A DNA stretch of 19,702 nucleotides from positions 1 to 19,702 of the forward strand of contig JAIXTU010000261.1 of NCBI GenBank assembly GCA_027483785.1, given 5' to 3'. Each line of letters opens with the position of its first letter. Position 1 is the first letter of the stretch. The stretch comes from Flavobacterium sp. (GTDB lineage Bacteria > Bacteroidota > Bacteroidia > Flavobacteriales > Flavobacteriaceae). A model generated the notes under the pieces. That model made no database searches and was not told the origin of the DNA. It worked only from the letters and a program-made list of their open reading frames with translations. Positions 1 through 8,593 of this stretch are shown here, in pieces. Position numbers and translations under genes: made by a program.

Positions 1-53
1 CTGCCGTAACTTCCACTATGCGTGCCGCCGGACTGCCCAAAAAAAGGGCATAA
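1..53 (+). CDS. Possible C-terminal end of a plus-strand gene cut by the window edge
   Basis: Frame 3 is open from base 3 to a TAA at 51-53 and reads AVTSTMRAAGLPKKRA. The composition looks protein-like, but sixteen residues are too few to identify a family or prove that the frame is coding. A stop here would place this gene tail to tail with the tRNA-Gly gene on the other strand, with the hairpin at 52-82 between them. A short hairpin (TGCCC, seven A, GGGCA at 34-50) lies inside the putative coding end. No function is assigned. Confidence 0.3.
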   Translation, partial: AVTSTMRAAGLPKKRA

Positions 54-82
54 AAAAAAACCCCTCAGAATCTGAAGGGTTT
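52..82 (-). terminator. Rho-independent terminator of tRNA-Gly
   Basis: Read on the minus strand just after the tRNA, AACCCTTCAGA and TCTGAGGGGTT form an 11-bp stem with one wobble or mismatch and almost no loop spacer, followed by an uninterrupted run of T (positions 60 down to 52). This is a classic intrinsic terminator 3 nt beyond the 3' end of the tRNA. The plus-strand side has only a short T run, so it probably works mainly for the tRNA transcript. Confidence 0.75.
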
Positions 83-84
83 AG

Positions 85-157
<73 letters not shown>

Positions 158-166
158 TTGCGGGTG

Positions 167-198
167 CAAATATAAAAACATTAAAAGTCTTAAAGCAA
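167..198 (-). promoter_or_regulatory. Bacteroidetes-type promoter for tRNA-Gly
   Basis: On the minus strand TATATTTG (167-174) matches the Bacteroidetes -7 consensus TAnnTTTG. A TTG (196-198) lies 21 nt further upstream as a possible -33 element. Transcription would start only a few bases before the mature tRNA 5' end at 157, which fits a short tRNA leader. Confidence 0.5.
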
Positions 199-217
199 GT
201 GTTTTTTGAAAAAAAAT

Positions 218-225
218 TACATTTG
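218..225 (+). promoter_or_regulatory. Putative -7 element for the GNAT gene
   Basis: TACATTTG matches TAnnTTTG and lies 29 nt before the ATG of the acetyltransferase. I see no TTG at the usual distance upstream (the TTTTTTG at 202-208 is too close), so support is the -7 box alone. It is divergent from the tRNA promoter, with about 45 nt between the two -7 boxes. Confidence 0.35.
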
Positions 226-254
226 TCGGACTAGCCTTACCTAATTCTCGAGTA

Positions 255-725
255 ATGAGTTTTTTAACAAACAACAATTTGCAGTTTAAAATTGTGACGG
301 CGCCGGAGTTGTATGCTGTTCGGCAACCCGTATTGCGCCCGCATTTACCGCCTGAAGATTGTGGTTTTGAAGGCGATACCGACCCCGACACGATGCATTT
401 TGCTGCGTTTATCGACAATCGAATGGTTGGTGTACTAACCGCTTTACATCGAAAGCATGTGCATTTTGGGGATAACGATGCCATACAATTTCGAGGAATG
501 GCAGTTTTAGCAGATTTTCAGGGTCGTAAAATTGGTGGGAAGCTTTTGTACTGGGCGGAAACCGTTTTGGTGCAGCAAGGTGCACGCCAATTTTGGCTGA
601 ATGCACGCATAAAAGCAGTTCCTTTTTACGAAACAGCAAATTACCGCGGAGATGGTACGTACTTCGATATTCCCGGAATAGGCCCGCATCAAACTATGTT
701 CAAGCCCCTAAATAAGCCCTTTTAG
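255..725 (+). CDS. GNAT family N-acetyltransferase
   Basis: A 156-residue protein, the usual length for a single-domain GNAT enzyme, which transfers the acetyl group of acetyl-CoA to an amine. The acetyl-CoA-binding motif A is visible as FQGRKIGGKLL around residues 89-99 (the Q/R-x-x-G-x-G/A pyrophosphate loop), preceded by the beta-4 strand FRGMAVL. Motif B-like AVPFYETANYRGDG follows at about 121-134, with the common FYE pattern. There is no signal peptide, so it should be cytoplasmic. The substrate cannot be read from sequence; small molecule or protein amines are both possible. The ATG at 255 is the first in frame and sits 29 nt after a TACATTTG box. It appears to be a single-gene transcript, with 170 nt to the next gene and its own upstream promoter box. 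Confidence 0.88.
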   Translation: MSFLTNNNLQFKIVTAPELYAVRQPVLRPHLPPEDCGFEGDTDPDTMHFAAFIDNRMVGVLTALHRKHVHFGDNDAIQFRGMAVLADFQGRKIGGKLLYWAETVLVQQGARQFWLNARIKAVPFYETANYRGDGTYFDIPGIGPHQTMFKPLNKPF

Positions 726-790
726 TGCTTGCTCAAGCAGATTTGCCTTTTCATTTCATTTTGCAGGATAATTCTGATTATATTGTAGAA

Positions 791-820
791 TTTTATCGTT
801 TTTCTGCATTTTTTATCGTT
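791..820 (+). repeat. Exact 10-bp direct repeat TTTTATCGTT, 20-bp period
   Basis: TTTTATCGTT occurs exactly at 791-800 and 811-820, so the starts are 20 bp apart, about two helical turns. A weaker relative, TTTTAACGGC, starts at 841, 30 bp later, roughly in phase. The pair sits about 50 bp upstream of the -7 box (872-879) of the DUF5916 gene, a typical place for an activator binding site. The surrounding DNA is T-rich, so chance is possible. Confidence 0.4.
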
Positions 821-871
821 AAAGTGTAAAAAACAAGTGGTTTTAACGGCGAGTAAACCAATCCAATTATT

Positions 872-879
872 TACATTTG
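872..879 (+). promoter_or_regulatory. Putative -7 element for the DUF5916 gene
   Basis: TACATTTG matches TAnnTTTG 16 nt before the ATG at 896. No TTG is present 17-23 nt upstream, so a -33 element is missing or weak. That would suit a promoter needing an activator, perhaps bound at the direct repeats at 791-820. Confidence 0.45.
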
Positions 880-895
880 CTCGATTTTGTTGTAA

Positions 896-3316
896 ATGTT
901 GAATTTCCCTAAACTTTTGACGGTATTCTTTTTTTGCTTTTTCGCTGGATTTGCTCAGCAGAAGAGTATCGATGCGGTGCGAACGAATGCTCGAATAACC
1001 GTCGATGGAAAACTGGATGAAGAGGCATGGAAAACTGCCCCTGTTGCAACAGATTTTGTCATGTTTGCGCCGGATAACGGCAAAGCAATAGCAGCTGAAA
1101 AGCGCACCGAAGTACGTTTTTTGTATGATAACGAGGCGGTTTATATTGCCGGCACGTTAAAAGATGATCCGAAGTTTATTTTAAAAGAAATCACCCAACG
1201 TGATGTGGTGGGTACTGCCGATATTTTTGGCGTGTTTTTGAACGGATTTAACGACGGTCAACAGGATTTCCAGTTCTTTGTAACCGCATCGGGCGTGCAG
1301 CTCGATCGGCTTGCTACCGAAGACGGCGAGGTAAATGTCTCAAATTTTAGTCAGGATATGTCGTGGGATGCCATTTGGGATAGTGCCACGCAGCTTACCG
1401 AATCGGGATGGACTGTGGAAATGAAAATTCCGTACGCTGCCTTGCGCTTTTCGATAGAACAGGTGCAAAATTGGGGATTGAACTTTTACAGAGAAATTCG
1501 TCGCGACCGCCAAGTTTACACTTGGAACTTTGTCGATGCTAAAATTGCAACGACACGAAATCAGAATGGTTTGCTGAGGGGTATTAAAGATGTAAAAACA
1601 CCGACGCGTTTATTTTTCATACCCTATGCGTCGTACTATTATGAAGATACGCCGGGTGGTATCGGAAATACCGTTAAAGCCGGGATGGATATCAAATACG
1701 GCATTAGCGACGCCTTTACTTTAGATGCTATTTTGGTTCCCGACTTTGGCCAAACGCGCTTCGACAACATCATCTTAAACCTAACGCCGTTTGAGCAACA
1801 GTTTGCCGAAAACCGACCTTTTTTTACCGAAGGTACCGACTTATTTTCAAAAGCGAACTTGCTTTACACACGTAGGATTGGCGGTCCAGCACGATTTCGG
1901 CCACGAGATTTCGATCCGAGTGTCGAATCTCTTACCGGTCAGCCAGCAGCAGTTGATCTGTTAAATGCGTTAAAAGTATCCGGAAGAACTAAAGGCGGTT
2001 TGGGTATTGGAGTTTTAAATGCCATAACCGAAGAAACCTACGGGACATTTACCAACAAAGAAACAGGAGCCACGAGGCGTGCCATAATCGAGCCGTTAAC
2101 CAACTATAATGTTTTTGTTGTTGACCAACGATTTAATAATAACTCGTCGGTAACCTACACTAATACGTCGGTTTTGCGCAATGGCTTTTACCGCGATGCC
2201 ACAGTTAGTGCTTTAAACTTTGATTTATATACTAAAGACAACTCGTACAATCTTTTTGGCGATTTTAAATACAGCAGCATTTTCGGAGATACTTATGTGG
2301 ATGGTTTTAAGACTAGTCTGAATTTTGAGAAAACTTCGGGCAAGTGGCGGTATTCTTTATTTGGTAAATATCTTTCGGATAACTACGAAGTAAACGACTT
2401 GGGAATTTTGTTCCAGACGAATTATCACAATGCATACGTCGATTGGAGTTACCGGATTTTAAATCCGACGGGCTGGTTCAATAGTTTTAGTATAGCGTTC
2501 CGAAATTCCGTAGAATTTCAAAACAATACTGGACGAGTACAAGACTATTACCACAACGTAAGTATTTCGGCGACTTCACGTGCAAACGACTTTTATTCTT
2601 TTGAGGCGCAGTACAATCCGCTGACAGCCTATGATTTTTACATGCCACAGGTAGAAAATCGATTTAATTACGTGCCGGGTTCGTACATTTTAAACGCCTA
2701 TTATTCTAGCAATTACAATCGAAAGTTTGCGTTAGATGCGCGATTGAATTATCGGAAGTACTTTGAATACAACCGTATCGATTACGTGTACTCCGTATCG
2801 CCTCGGATACGTGTGAGCGATCGCTGTTTGTTGATTGCGGGTACCTCTTATGTTCGCAGTATCAATGATTTGGGGTCCATTGGTTTTGTTGATGACGCGG
2901 GCAGCATTTATTATACGCGCCGAACTGTCAAGACTATAACCACCGATCTAACAGGTCGTTATGCATTAAACAACCGAATGACTTTTAATTTAACGGCCCG
3001 CCATTACTGGTTAACTTCGCGAAACAAAGCAAATTTTACCTTGCGCGACGACGGGTTTTTAAATGGAACAGATTTTATTGAAGGTATCGACGACAATTTC
3101 GGAGCCTTTAACCTCGATTTATCGTACACCTGGTGGTTTGCACCAGCAAGTCAAATAACAGTTTTGTTTCGAAACAGCGCCCAAGATTACCGAAACGATT
3201 TGTCGCAAAATTACGGGCGCAGCTTCCAGAATTTATTTGCCGAAAACATGGCAAATATATTTTCAGTTAGTTTCCGCTATTATATCGACTATAACGCGGC
3301 TAAAAATTGGTTCTAA
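896..3316 (+). CDS. CBM9-like/DUF5916 outer-membrane protein
   Basis: An 806-residue exported protein. Residues 1-20 (MLNFPKLL then a Phe-rich hydrophobic core ending FAGFAQQ) form a signal peptide. Residues about 28-185 match the carbohydrate-binding family 9-like fold: the opening ITVDGKLDEEAW (34-45) is the family hallmark, and the domain closes with GWTVEMKIPYAALRF. The rest (about 215-806) is the DUF5916 region, rich in alternating aromatic strands, and the protein ends in Phe, consistent with an outer-membrane beta-barrel. Proteins of this architecture are widespread in Bacteroidetes and their job is not established; binding of glycans or peptides at the surface is only inferred from the CBM9-like domain. 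It is apparently monocistronic, with its own -7 box 16 nt before the ATG and a separate promoter for the next gene. Confidence 0.87.
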   Translation: MLNFPKLLTVFFFCFFAGFAQQKSIDAVRTNARITVDGKLDEEAWKTAPVATDFVMFAPDNGKAIAAEKRTEVRFLYDNEAVYIAGTLKDDPKFILKEITQRDVVGTADIFGVFLNGFNDGQQDFQFFVTASGVQLDRLATEDGEVNVSNFSQDMSWDAIWDSATQLTESGWTVEMKIPYAALRFSIEQVQNWGLNFYREIRRDRQVYTWNFVDAKIATTRNQNGLLRGIKDVKTPTRLFFIPYASYYYEDTPGGIGNTVKAGMDIKYGISDAFTLDAILVPDFGQTRFDNIILNLTPFEQQFAENRPFFTEGTDLFSKANLLYTRRIGGPARFRPRDFDPSVESLTGQPAAVDLLNALKVSGRTKGGLGIGVLNAITEETYGTFTNKETGATRRAIIEPLTNYNVFVVDQRFNNNSSVTYTNTSVLRNGFYRDATVSALNFDLYTKDNSYNLFGDFKYSSIFGDTYVDGFKTSLNFEKTSGKWRYSLFGKYLSDNYEVNDLGILFQTNYHNAYVDWSYRILNPTGWFNSFSIAFRNSVEFQNNTGRVQDYYHNVSISATSRANDFYSFEAQYNPLTAYDFYMPQVENRFNYVPGSYILNAYYSSNYNRKFALDARLNYRKYFEYNRIDYVYSVSPRIRVSDRCLLIAGTSYVRSINDLGSIGFVDDAGSIYYTRRTVKTITTDLTGRYALNNRMTFNLTARHYWLTSRNKANFTLRDDGFLNGTDFIEGIDDNFGAFNLDLSYTWWFAPASQITVLFRNSAQDYRNDLSQNYGRSFQNLFAENMANIFSVSFRYYIDYNAAKNWF

Positions 3317-3364
3317 CAATTCACTACTTTTTTAACGTTTAACATTTTAGTTGCATTATTCGGC

Positions 3365-3372
3365 TAACTTTG
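3365..3372 (+). promoter_or_regulatory. Putative -7 element for gpmI
   Basis: TAACTTTG matches TAnnTTTG and lies 21 nt before the ATG at 3394. Its last three bases form a TTG in frame with gpmI. A start codon inside the -7 box would precede the transcription start, so the box also argues for ATG 3394 as the true start. No convincing -33 TTG is seen at the right spacing. Confidence 0.5.
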
Positions 3373-3393
3373 CGGTTCTTTAATGAATATACT

Positions 3394-4911
3394 ATGAATA
3401 AGCGAGTTATTTTGATGATTTTAGATGGTTGGGGGAAGTCGCCGGATCCGAAAGTTTCCGCAGTCGACAACGCTCAAACGCCTTTTATCGATAACTTATA
3501 CAAACATTATGCAAGTGCTGAACTTCGTACCGATGGCTTACATGTTGGTTTGCCAGAAGGCCAAATGGGCAACAGCGAAGTGGGGCACATGAATTTAGGA
3601 GCCGGACGTATCATTTACCAAGACTTGGCTAAAATAAATTTAGCAGTTGCAAATGGTACTATTAAGGAAGAAAAAGCCTTAGTCGATGCATTTTCATACG
3701 CTAAAACAAACCATAAAAAAGTACATTTTTTAGGATTGCTTTCCGACGGCGGTGTACATTCACATACTTCACACTTGTGTGGATTAATTGAAGCCGCTGA
3801 AGCATTTGGATTGAAAGATACTTTTGTACACGCATTTACCGACGGCCGAGATGTGGATCCAAAATCAGGATTTACCTACATTTCACAATTGCAAGAGTTT
3901 CTGCATGGAAAACATTGTCGTTTAGCAAGCGTTGTGGGTCGATACTACGCAATGGATCGCGATAAACGCTGGGAACGTGTAAAGCTGGCGTACGATTTAT
4001 TGGTAAATGGTATCGGAAAGCCGACTACAGATATTCTGTCGGACATTCGATCTTCGTACGCAGCCGATGTTACCGACGAGTTTATTTTGCCACATGTATT
4101 GATAAACCAAGATCAAAAAGCCGTGGCAACAATTGAATCTGGCGATGTTGTCGTATTTTTCAATTTCAGAACCGATCGCGGACGCCAATTAACCGAAGCA
4201 CTTTCGCAGCAAGATTTCCACGAACAGAATATGCACAAACTGGATTTGTACTATTTGACGATGACGAATTACGACGACAGCTATTCGAATGTTCATGTGA
4301 TTTACGATAAAGATAACATCACGATGACTTTGGGAGAAGTGCTTCAAAATGCAGGAAAGACACAAATCAGAATTGCAGAAACCGAGAAATATCCGCACGT
4401 TACCTTTTTCTTTTCTGGCGGTCGCGAAGAACCTTTTGTAGGAGAAAAACGTATTCTTAAGAATTCTCCAAAAGTAGCTACATACGATTTAAAACCCGAA
4501 ATGAGTGCGTTTGAATTAGCTGACGCGCTGGTTCCGGAGATCAATGGTAAATCGGCTGACTTTATTTGTTTGAATTTTGCTAACGGCGATATGGTAGGGC
4601 ATACCGGCGTTTTTGAAGCCGCCGTTAAAGCCTGTGAAGCGGTGGATAAATGTGTGGAACAAGTAGTTACCGCTGCTTTAGCAAATGGATATACTACGCT
4701 GCTTATTGCAGATCACGGAAATTGCGAGACAATGATAAATCCGGACGGTTCGCCGAATACAGCACACACTACAAATCCGGTTCCAATTATTGCAATCGAT
4801 CCAGATATCAAAACCATAGGTAATGGAATTCTCGGAGATATCGCGCCAACAATTTTAAAATTGATGGGCGTGGCGCAACCTGAAGTGATGACATGTAATC
4901 CTCTATTGTAG
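3394..4911 (+). CDS. gpmI: 2,3-bisphosphoglycerate-independent phosphoglycerate mutase
   Basis: A 505-residue cytoplasmic glycolytic enzyme that interconverts 3- and 2-phosphoglycerate through a phosphoserine intermediate at a two-metal (usually Mn) site of the alkaline phosphatase superfamily. With the ATG at 3394 the protein begins MNKRVILMILDGWG: D11 is a metal ligand and S61 in QMGNSEVGH is the catalytic serine. Other family motifs follow in order: SDGGVHSH (117-124), TDGRDVDP, VVGRYYAMDRDKRWER, FNFRTDRGRQL, YPHVTFFFSGGREEPF, then the late metal-binding motifs NGDMVGHTG and ADHGNCE, and TAHTTNPVP near the end. Length fits the family. An upstream TTG (3370) would add 8 residues but falls in the promoter box, so I reject it. 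The stop is followed after one base by the start of the T9SS protein gene, suggesting cotranscription. Confidence 0.97.
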   Translation: MNKRVILMILDGWGKSPDPKVSAVDNAQTPFIDNLYKHYASAELRTDGLHVGLPEGQMGNSEVGHMNLGAGRIIYQDLAKINLAVANGTIKEEKALVDAFSYAKTNHKKVHFLGLLSDGGVHSHTSHLCGLIEAAEAFGLKDTFVHAFTDGRDVDPKSGFTYISQLQEFLHGKHCRLASVVGRYYAMDRDKRWERVKLAYDLLVNGIGKPTTDILSDIRSSYAADVTDEFILPHVLINQDQKAVATIESGDVVVFFNFRTDRGRQLTEALSQQDFHEQNMHKLDLYYLTMTNYDDSYSNVHVIYDKDNITMTLGEVLQNAGKTQIRIAETEKYPHVTFFFSGGREEPFVGEKRILKNSPKVATYDLKPEMSAFELADALVPEINGKSADFICLNFANGDMVGHTGVFEAAVKACEAVDKCVEQVVTAALANGYTTLLIADHGNCETMINPDGSPNTAHTTNPVPIIAIDPDIKTIGNGILGDIAPTILKLMGVAQPEVMTCNPLL

Positions 4912-4912
4912 T

Positions 4913-7900
4913 ATGAAAAGTTTTTTAAACCTGTGTTTGTTATTGGTAGTTCATCTTGTCTTTTCTCAAGAAGGCGCAAGCTCTTGTGCAGAACTACAAG
5001 CAAATCCGGGGTTGTACCAATCATGCGCAACTGCAATTCCCTTTACCAATTCAGTCGGAAATACAAGCGGCGAATCGTTTAACTCAACTTGTATTCCTAC
5101 TCAATTTAACGGACCTACCTGGTTTTTCATGCAGATTAAACTAAGCGGTTCCATAACGCTACAGATTTCACAAGTTACTAATGCAGGAAACGCATCAGAT
5201 GTTGATTTTTTATTGTGGGGGCCGTTCTCTTCACTAACTGAATTCTGTCCGCAATTAAATGTGACAAACGAAGTCGATTGTAGCTACTCAACTGCTGCTA
5301 TTGAGCAAGTGCAAATTCCAAATGCTATTACATCTGAATACTACATTTTATTAGTTGACAATTACGCAAATTTACCAGGACAAATTACCATTTCACAGAT
5401 AGGAGGATCTGGAGTTTCTGATTGCAGCTTTCTATCATCTGTTGAAATTACCGACCAAAATGATTTAGAGATTACCGATTTAAACTATTGCAACCCGGAG
5501 ACTGTTGATTTGTATGCAAAAGTTGAAACGACAGATTTCGACGGCCTGCCTCAAGACTTGCGTTTTAATTTTCGTTGGTATAAAGACGACGTTTTAATTT
5601 CTGAAACATTAGCTTCACCATCGTCCGAAAATAACATCACTGCTACTTCTTCGGGCGTCTATCGAATCGATTTAACGGCATACGATAGTACAGATCCAAC
5701 TGTTAATCAAAACGACTTGCGAATTAGTTCTGATGATAAAACACTCGTTTTTAGAGATTTACCACAAATTAGTTTGTCTTCTTCTGCAGATTGTTTAAAT
5801 GACGCGCCAATCCTCACATTGCAAGATGTAACGCCTATTCCGGCTCCGCTAACTATCAGTTGGTTCAATGGCACCACACAAATTGCCGGTGCAAACGGAA
5901 ATTCATTCACACCAACAACACCTGGGCAATATACTGCAAGAGTGAGCAACGATTCTTGTCCGGAAGTGATTTCAAATGCGATAACGATATACGATACGCC
6001 AATTATAAACCCGATTCCGACACAAACTATCTGCGAATCGGCAACAGCAACCTTGACTGCAGTCGTAACCAATTTGGCCAATCTAACCAACGTAAGTTAT
6101 CAATGGTTTAAAGATGGAGTCACTATTACTGGAGCTACAAATCCAAATTTAAGTGTCAGCAGCGGTATTCAGCCTCCCGGAACAACAGCTACTTATGAAG
6201 TCCGCGTAACTGAGAATGCAATTTGTCAATCAACTGCACAAACCACAGTTACGTTAAATCTGCTTCCTGTTTTGGCAGTTAGCACGCCATTGGAGCAGTG
6301 CGACTACATCGTTCCTTCCACAGATGGAATTGCTGTTACAAATCTTACAGAAGCTGCTGCTGCCGTAAATCAGGGAAATTCGCAAATTGTACTCAGATAT
6401 TTTCGCGATGCGGGATTGACCGACGAAATAACTACGCCAGAAACGTTTACAAATACAACACCTTTCAATCAAACAATCTACGTAATCGGAAGTATTCCTG
6501 CGCAAAATCCAGTTTGCCCGTCCAATGTGGGAACGATTAGTTTGCAGGTTAATCCTACAACTATTGATACCTATCCTGCGATGGTTCCGATTTGTCCGGA
6601 GATTAATCAAAATTACGGACTGGCAGATTTTGAGCAACGCCGACAGTTTATTAAAAACACTTATTTCCCAACGTTTAATGTCGACATTGCCTTTTATACT
6701 TCGGCTTCCGATGCTTCGGTGGAAGCGAACCCGCTGGATAACTCTAGTCAAATTCCTGTCGGGTTAAACCAAATTTTTGCTCGTATCGAAACCGGGAACA
6801 ATTGCCAAGGGATAGCAACATTTAACTTGTTGGTAAATACGCCACCACAACAAGGTATCATCGCAAGTGTCACGAAATGCAACAACGATGTTTTTTTTCT
6901 TTCTTCAAAAGATGCAGAGATTTTAGCCTTTCAAACCCAAAATGTAATTATCAATTATTACCCTTCTTTTGCTGCCGCAGAAGCAAACAGCTCTGCATTC
7001 AACAAAAATGCTAATCTCGCGTTACCAATCGGAACTACCGATGTTTTTGCTGGAATTCGGACGCAGACAAACCAGTGTTTGGCAATTATTCGGTTTCAAA
7101 TCGACAATTTCGATCATCCTGTTTTAGTTGCGCCAGATCCGATTGGCGTCTGCGGAAGTACTACAGCAAGCTTTGATTTGACCATCCGGAATAACCAAAT
7201 AACGGGAGGAAATCCGAATTTAATTGTCACGTATTTTGCGAGTCAGGCCGATTTTAACGCCAACGTTCCCATCACCGATCCGACTGCGTTTGTTACTAGT
7301 TCAACAACTGTAATTGTTCTTGTAAACGATACTGCAAATAACAATTGTCCGTCGCAAACAACACTCGAGTTAAACGTAAATCTAAATCCCGGAGCAACCC
7401 AAAATCCGGAGCCGTTATACATTTGCGACGATAGCGGATATGCTGATTTTAATCTTACCGAACGCCTGTCAGCTGTCTTAGCTTCAACACCAAACAATGA
7501 GGCGATTGTTCGTTATTACATCAATCAAGACGATGCGCTTGCAGGAAACGACGACTTTATATCCGCGCCAGAAGCTTTCCGAAATACGCTGCAAAACACA
7601 CAAACCGTTTATGTTCGTATAACTAGTACCGTTAATTCGGATACAGAAAATAACATTCCTTGCTTCACTGTTTTAGAACTTGCTTTAATTGTGCAGGCAT
7701 ATCCACAGAATCAACTAAACAGCTATCCGTACAAAATTTGTGTCACCGAAACAGGAACTGTAACTCGTGAAGCGTTTATCGATACAGGTTTAGCTGCTGG
7801 CGATCACTTGTTTCAATGGTATCGCGGATTCGACGCCAGTCCAGCAAATTTAATTTTAGGTGCAAACGGACCAACTTTTCTAACTGACGAAGCTGGCGAC

Positions 7901-8467
7901 TACTCTGTACGAGCAACCAACATCACAACGCCGCCTTTGTGTAGCTCTGTTTTCAATTTTACCACGAGAGAAACTCTTATTCCGAACTCGGTTAGCGTAA
8001 CGCCCGAAGTTTTAGTTGCTTTTGAAATCGATAATACGGTTACTGCACTCGCAGCCCCGCAATCGAACGATTACGAATACATGCTCGGTAATTACGGCTG
8101 GCAGGATAGTCCGACTTTCGAAAACGTGCGCGAAGGTCTTTACACATTAACCGTTCGCAATAAATTTGGTTGTGGCGAAGTTTTTACCAGCCTTGCCGTT
8201 GTCGATTATCAGAAGTTCTTTACACCAAACGGCGATGGCGTTAACGACGTTTGGAACTTGCAAGGTCGCACCGGATTGCGCTTTAATAACATATTCATCT
8301 TTGATCGACACGGAAAACTAATTCGCGAACTTTCAGAAAACCAAACCGGTTGGGACGGCACCTATAACGGAGCTCCATTACCTGCCGACGATTATTGGTT
8401 TAAAGCAGAATATGCCACACAAAATACCCGAGGTACATTCAGCGGGCATTTTACTTTGAAGCGTTAA
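4913..8467 (+). CDS. Large T9SS type B sorting domain surface protein (gliding motility-associated C-terminal domain)
   Basis: An 1184-residue secreted protein. Residues 1-18 are a signal peptide (cleavage near FSQ). Residues about 25-165 form an N-terminal beta domain (TWFFMQIKLSGSITLQI, DVDFLLWGPF, YYILLVDNY) of a kind common in flavobacterial adhesin-like proteins. Ig-like stretches (for example 215-285, 300-360, 370-450 and 930-1020) carry F.W.K/R.. and Y.VRV signatures. Between 463 and 923 five diverged modules of about 91-98 residues follow one another, each opening at a Cys (463, 561, 656, 747, 838) and with a second Cys 66-79 residues later. The C-terminus, FFTPNGDGVNDVWNL (1102-1116) to TLKR, is the type B T9SS sorting domain, so it is exported by the Por/Gld machinery and held at the surface or released. 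An adhesin or gliding-related role is inference. It starts one base after the gpmI stop. Confidence 0.93.
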   Translation: MKSFLNLCLLLVVHLVFSQEGASSCAELQANPGLYQSCATAIPFTNSVGNTSGESFNSTCIPTQFNGPTWFFMQIKLSGSITLQISQVTNAGNASDVDFLLWGPFSSLTEFCPQLNVTNEVDCSYSTAAIEQVQIPNAITSEYYILLVDNYANLPGQITISQIGGSGVSDCSFLSSVEITDQNDLEITDLNYCNPETVDLYAKVETTDFDGLPQDLRFNFRWYKDDVLISETLASPSSENNITATSSGVYRIDLTAYDSTDPTVNQNDLRISSDDKTLVFRDLPQISLSSSADCLNDAPILTLQDVTPIPAPLTISWFNGTTQIAGANGNSFTPTTPGQYTARVSNDSCPEVISNAITIYDTPIINPIPTQTICESATATLTAVVTNLANLTNVSYQWFKDGVTITGATNPNLSVSSGIQPPGTTATYEVRVTENAICQSTAQTTVTLNLLPVLAVSTPLEQCDYIVPSTDGIAVTNLTEAAAAVNQGNSQIVLRYFRDAGLTDEITTPETFTNTTPFNQTIYVIGSIPAQNPVCPSNVGTISLQVNPTTIDTYPAMVPICPEINQNYGLADFEQRRQFIKNTYFPTFNVDIAFYTSASDASVEANPLDNSSQIPVGLNQIFARIETGNNCQGIATFNLLVNTPPQQGIIASVTKCNNDVFFLSSKDAEILAFQTQNVIINYYPSFAAAEANSSAFNKNANLALPIGTTDVFAGIRTQTNQCLAIIRFQIDNFDHPVLVAPDPIGVCGSTTASFDLTIRNNQITGGNPNLIVTYFASQADFNANVPITDPTAFVTSSTTVIVLVNDTANNNCPSQTTLELNVNLNPGATQNPEPLYICDDSGYADFNLTERLSAVLASTPNNEAIVRYYINQDDALAGNDDFISAPEAFRNTLQNTQTVYVRITSTVNSDTENNIPCFTVLELALIVQAYPQNQLNSYPYKICVTETGTVTREAFIDTGLAAGDHLFQWYRGFDASPANLILGANGPTFLTDEAGDYSVRATNITTPPLCSSVFNFTTRETLIPNSVSVTPEVLVAFEIDNTVTALAAPQSNDYEYMLGNYGWQDSPTFENVREGLYTLTVRNKFGCGEVFTSLAVVDYQKFFTPNGDGVNDVWNLQGRTGLRFNNIFIFDRHGKLIRELSENQTGWDGTYNGAPLPADDYWFKAEYATQNTRGTFSGHFTLKR

Positions 8468-8548
8468 GCTTGCATCAACTTATTCCAGCTCTTTAAAACG
8501 CTTTCACGATGCGCAGTCGCAGCAATAGGCCGAAATCCTGCCAAGCTA

Positions 8549-8578
8549 TTTGCTGAACCTAGTTATTGCGTACTTTTG
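8549..8578 (+). promoter_or_regulatory. Bacteroidetes-type promoter for map
   Basis: TTTG (8549-8552), an 18-nt spacer, then TACTTTTG (8571-8578) fit the Bacteroidetes -33/-7 pattern well. Transcription would begin about 5-10 nt later, leaving a very short leader before the ATG at 8594. It lies in the 126-nt gap after the large T9SS gene, where I see no clear intrinsic terminator. Confidence 0.6.
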
Positions 8579-8593
8579 CAAAAATTTTTTTAA

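Noticed and set aside
770..800. Terminator after the GNAT gene (AATTCT/AGAATT stem then T-rich DNA)
   Set aside because: The stem is only 6 AT-rich pairs with an 11-nt loop, and the T run is interrupted by ATCG; too weak to call.
3370..3393. TTG start for gpmI eight codons upstream
   Set aside because: The TTG is part of the TAACTTTG -7 box, and the family begins at MNKRVILMILDGWG (ATG 3394).
6254..6751. 165-codon antisense frame inside the T9SS type B gene
   Set aside because: Its peptide is Arg/Ser/Ile-rich with no family resemblance, and the sense frame clearly encodes repeated modules.
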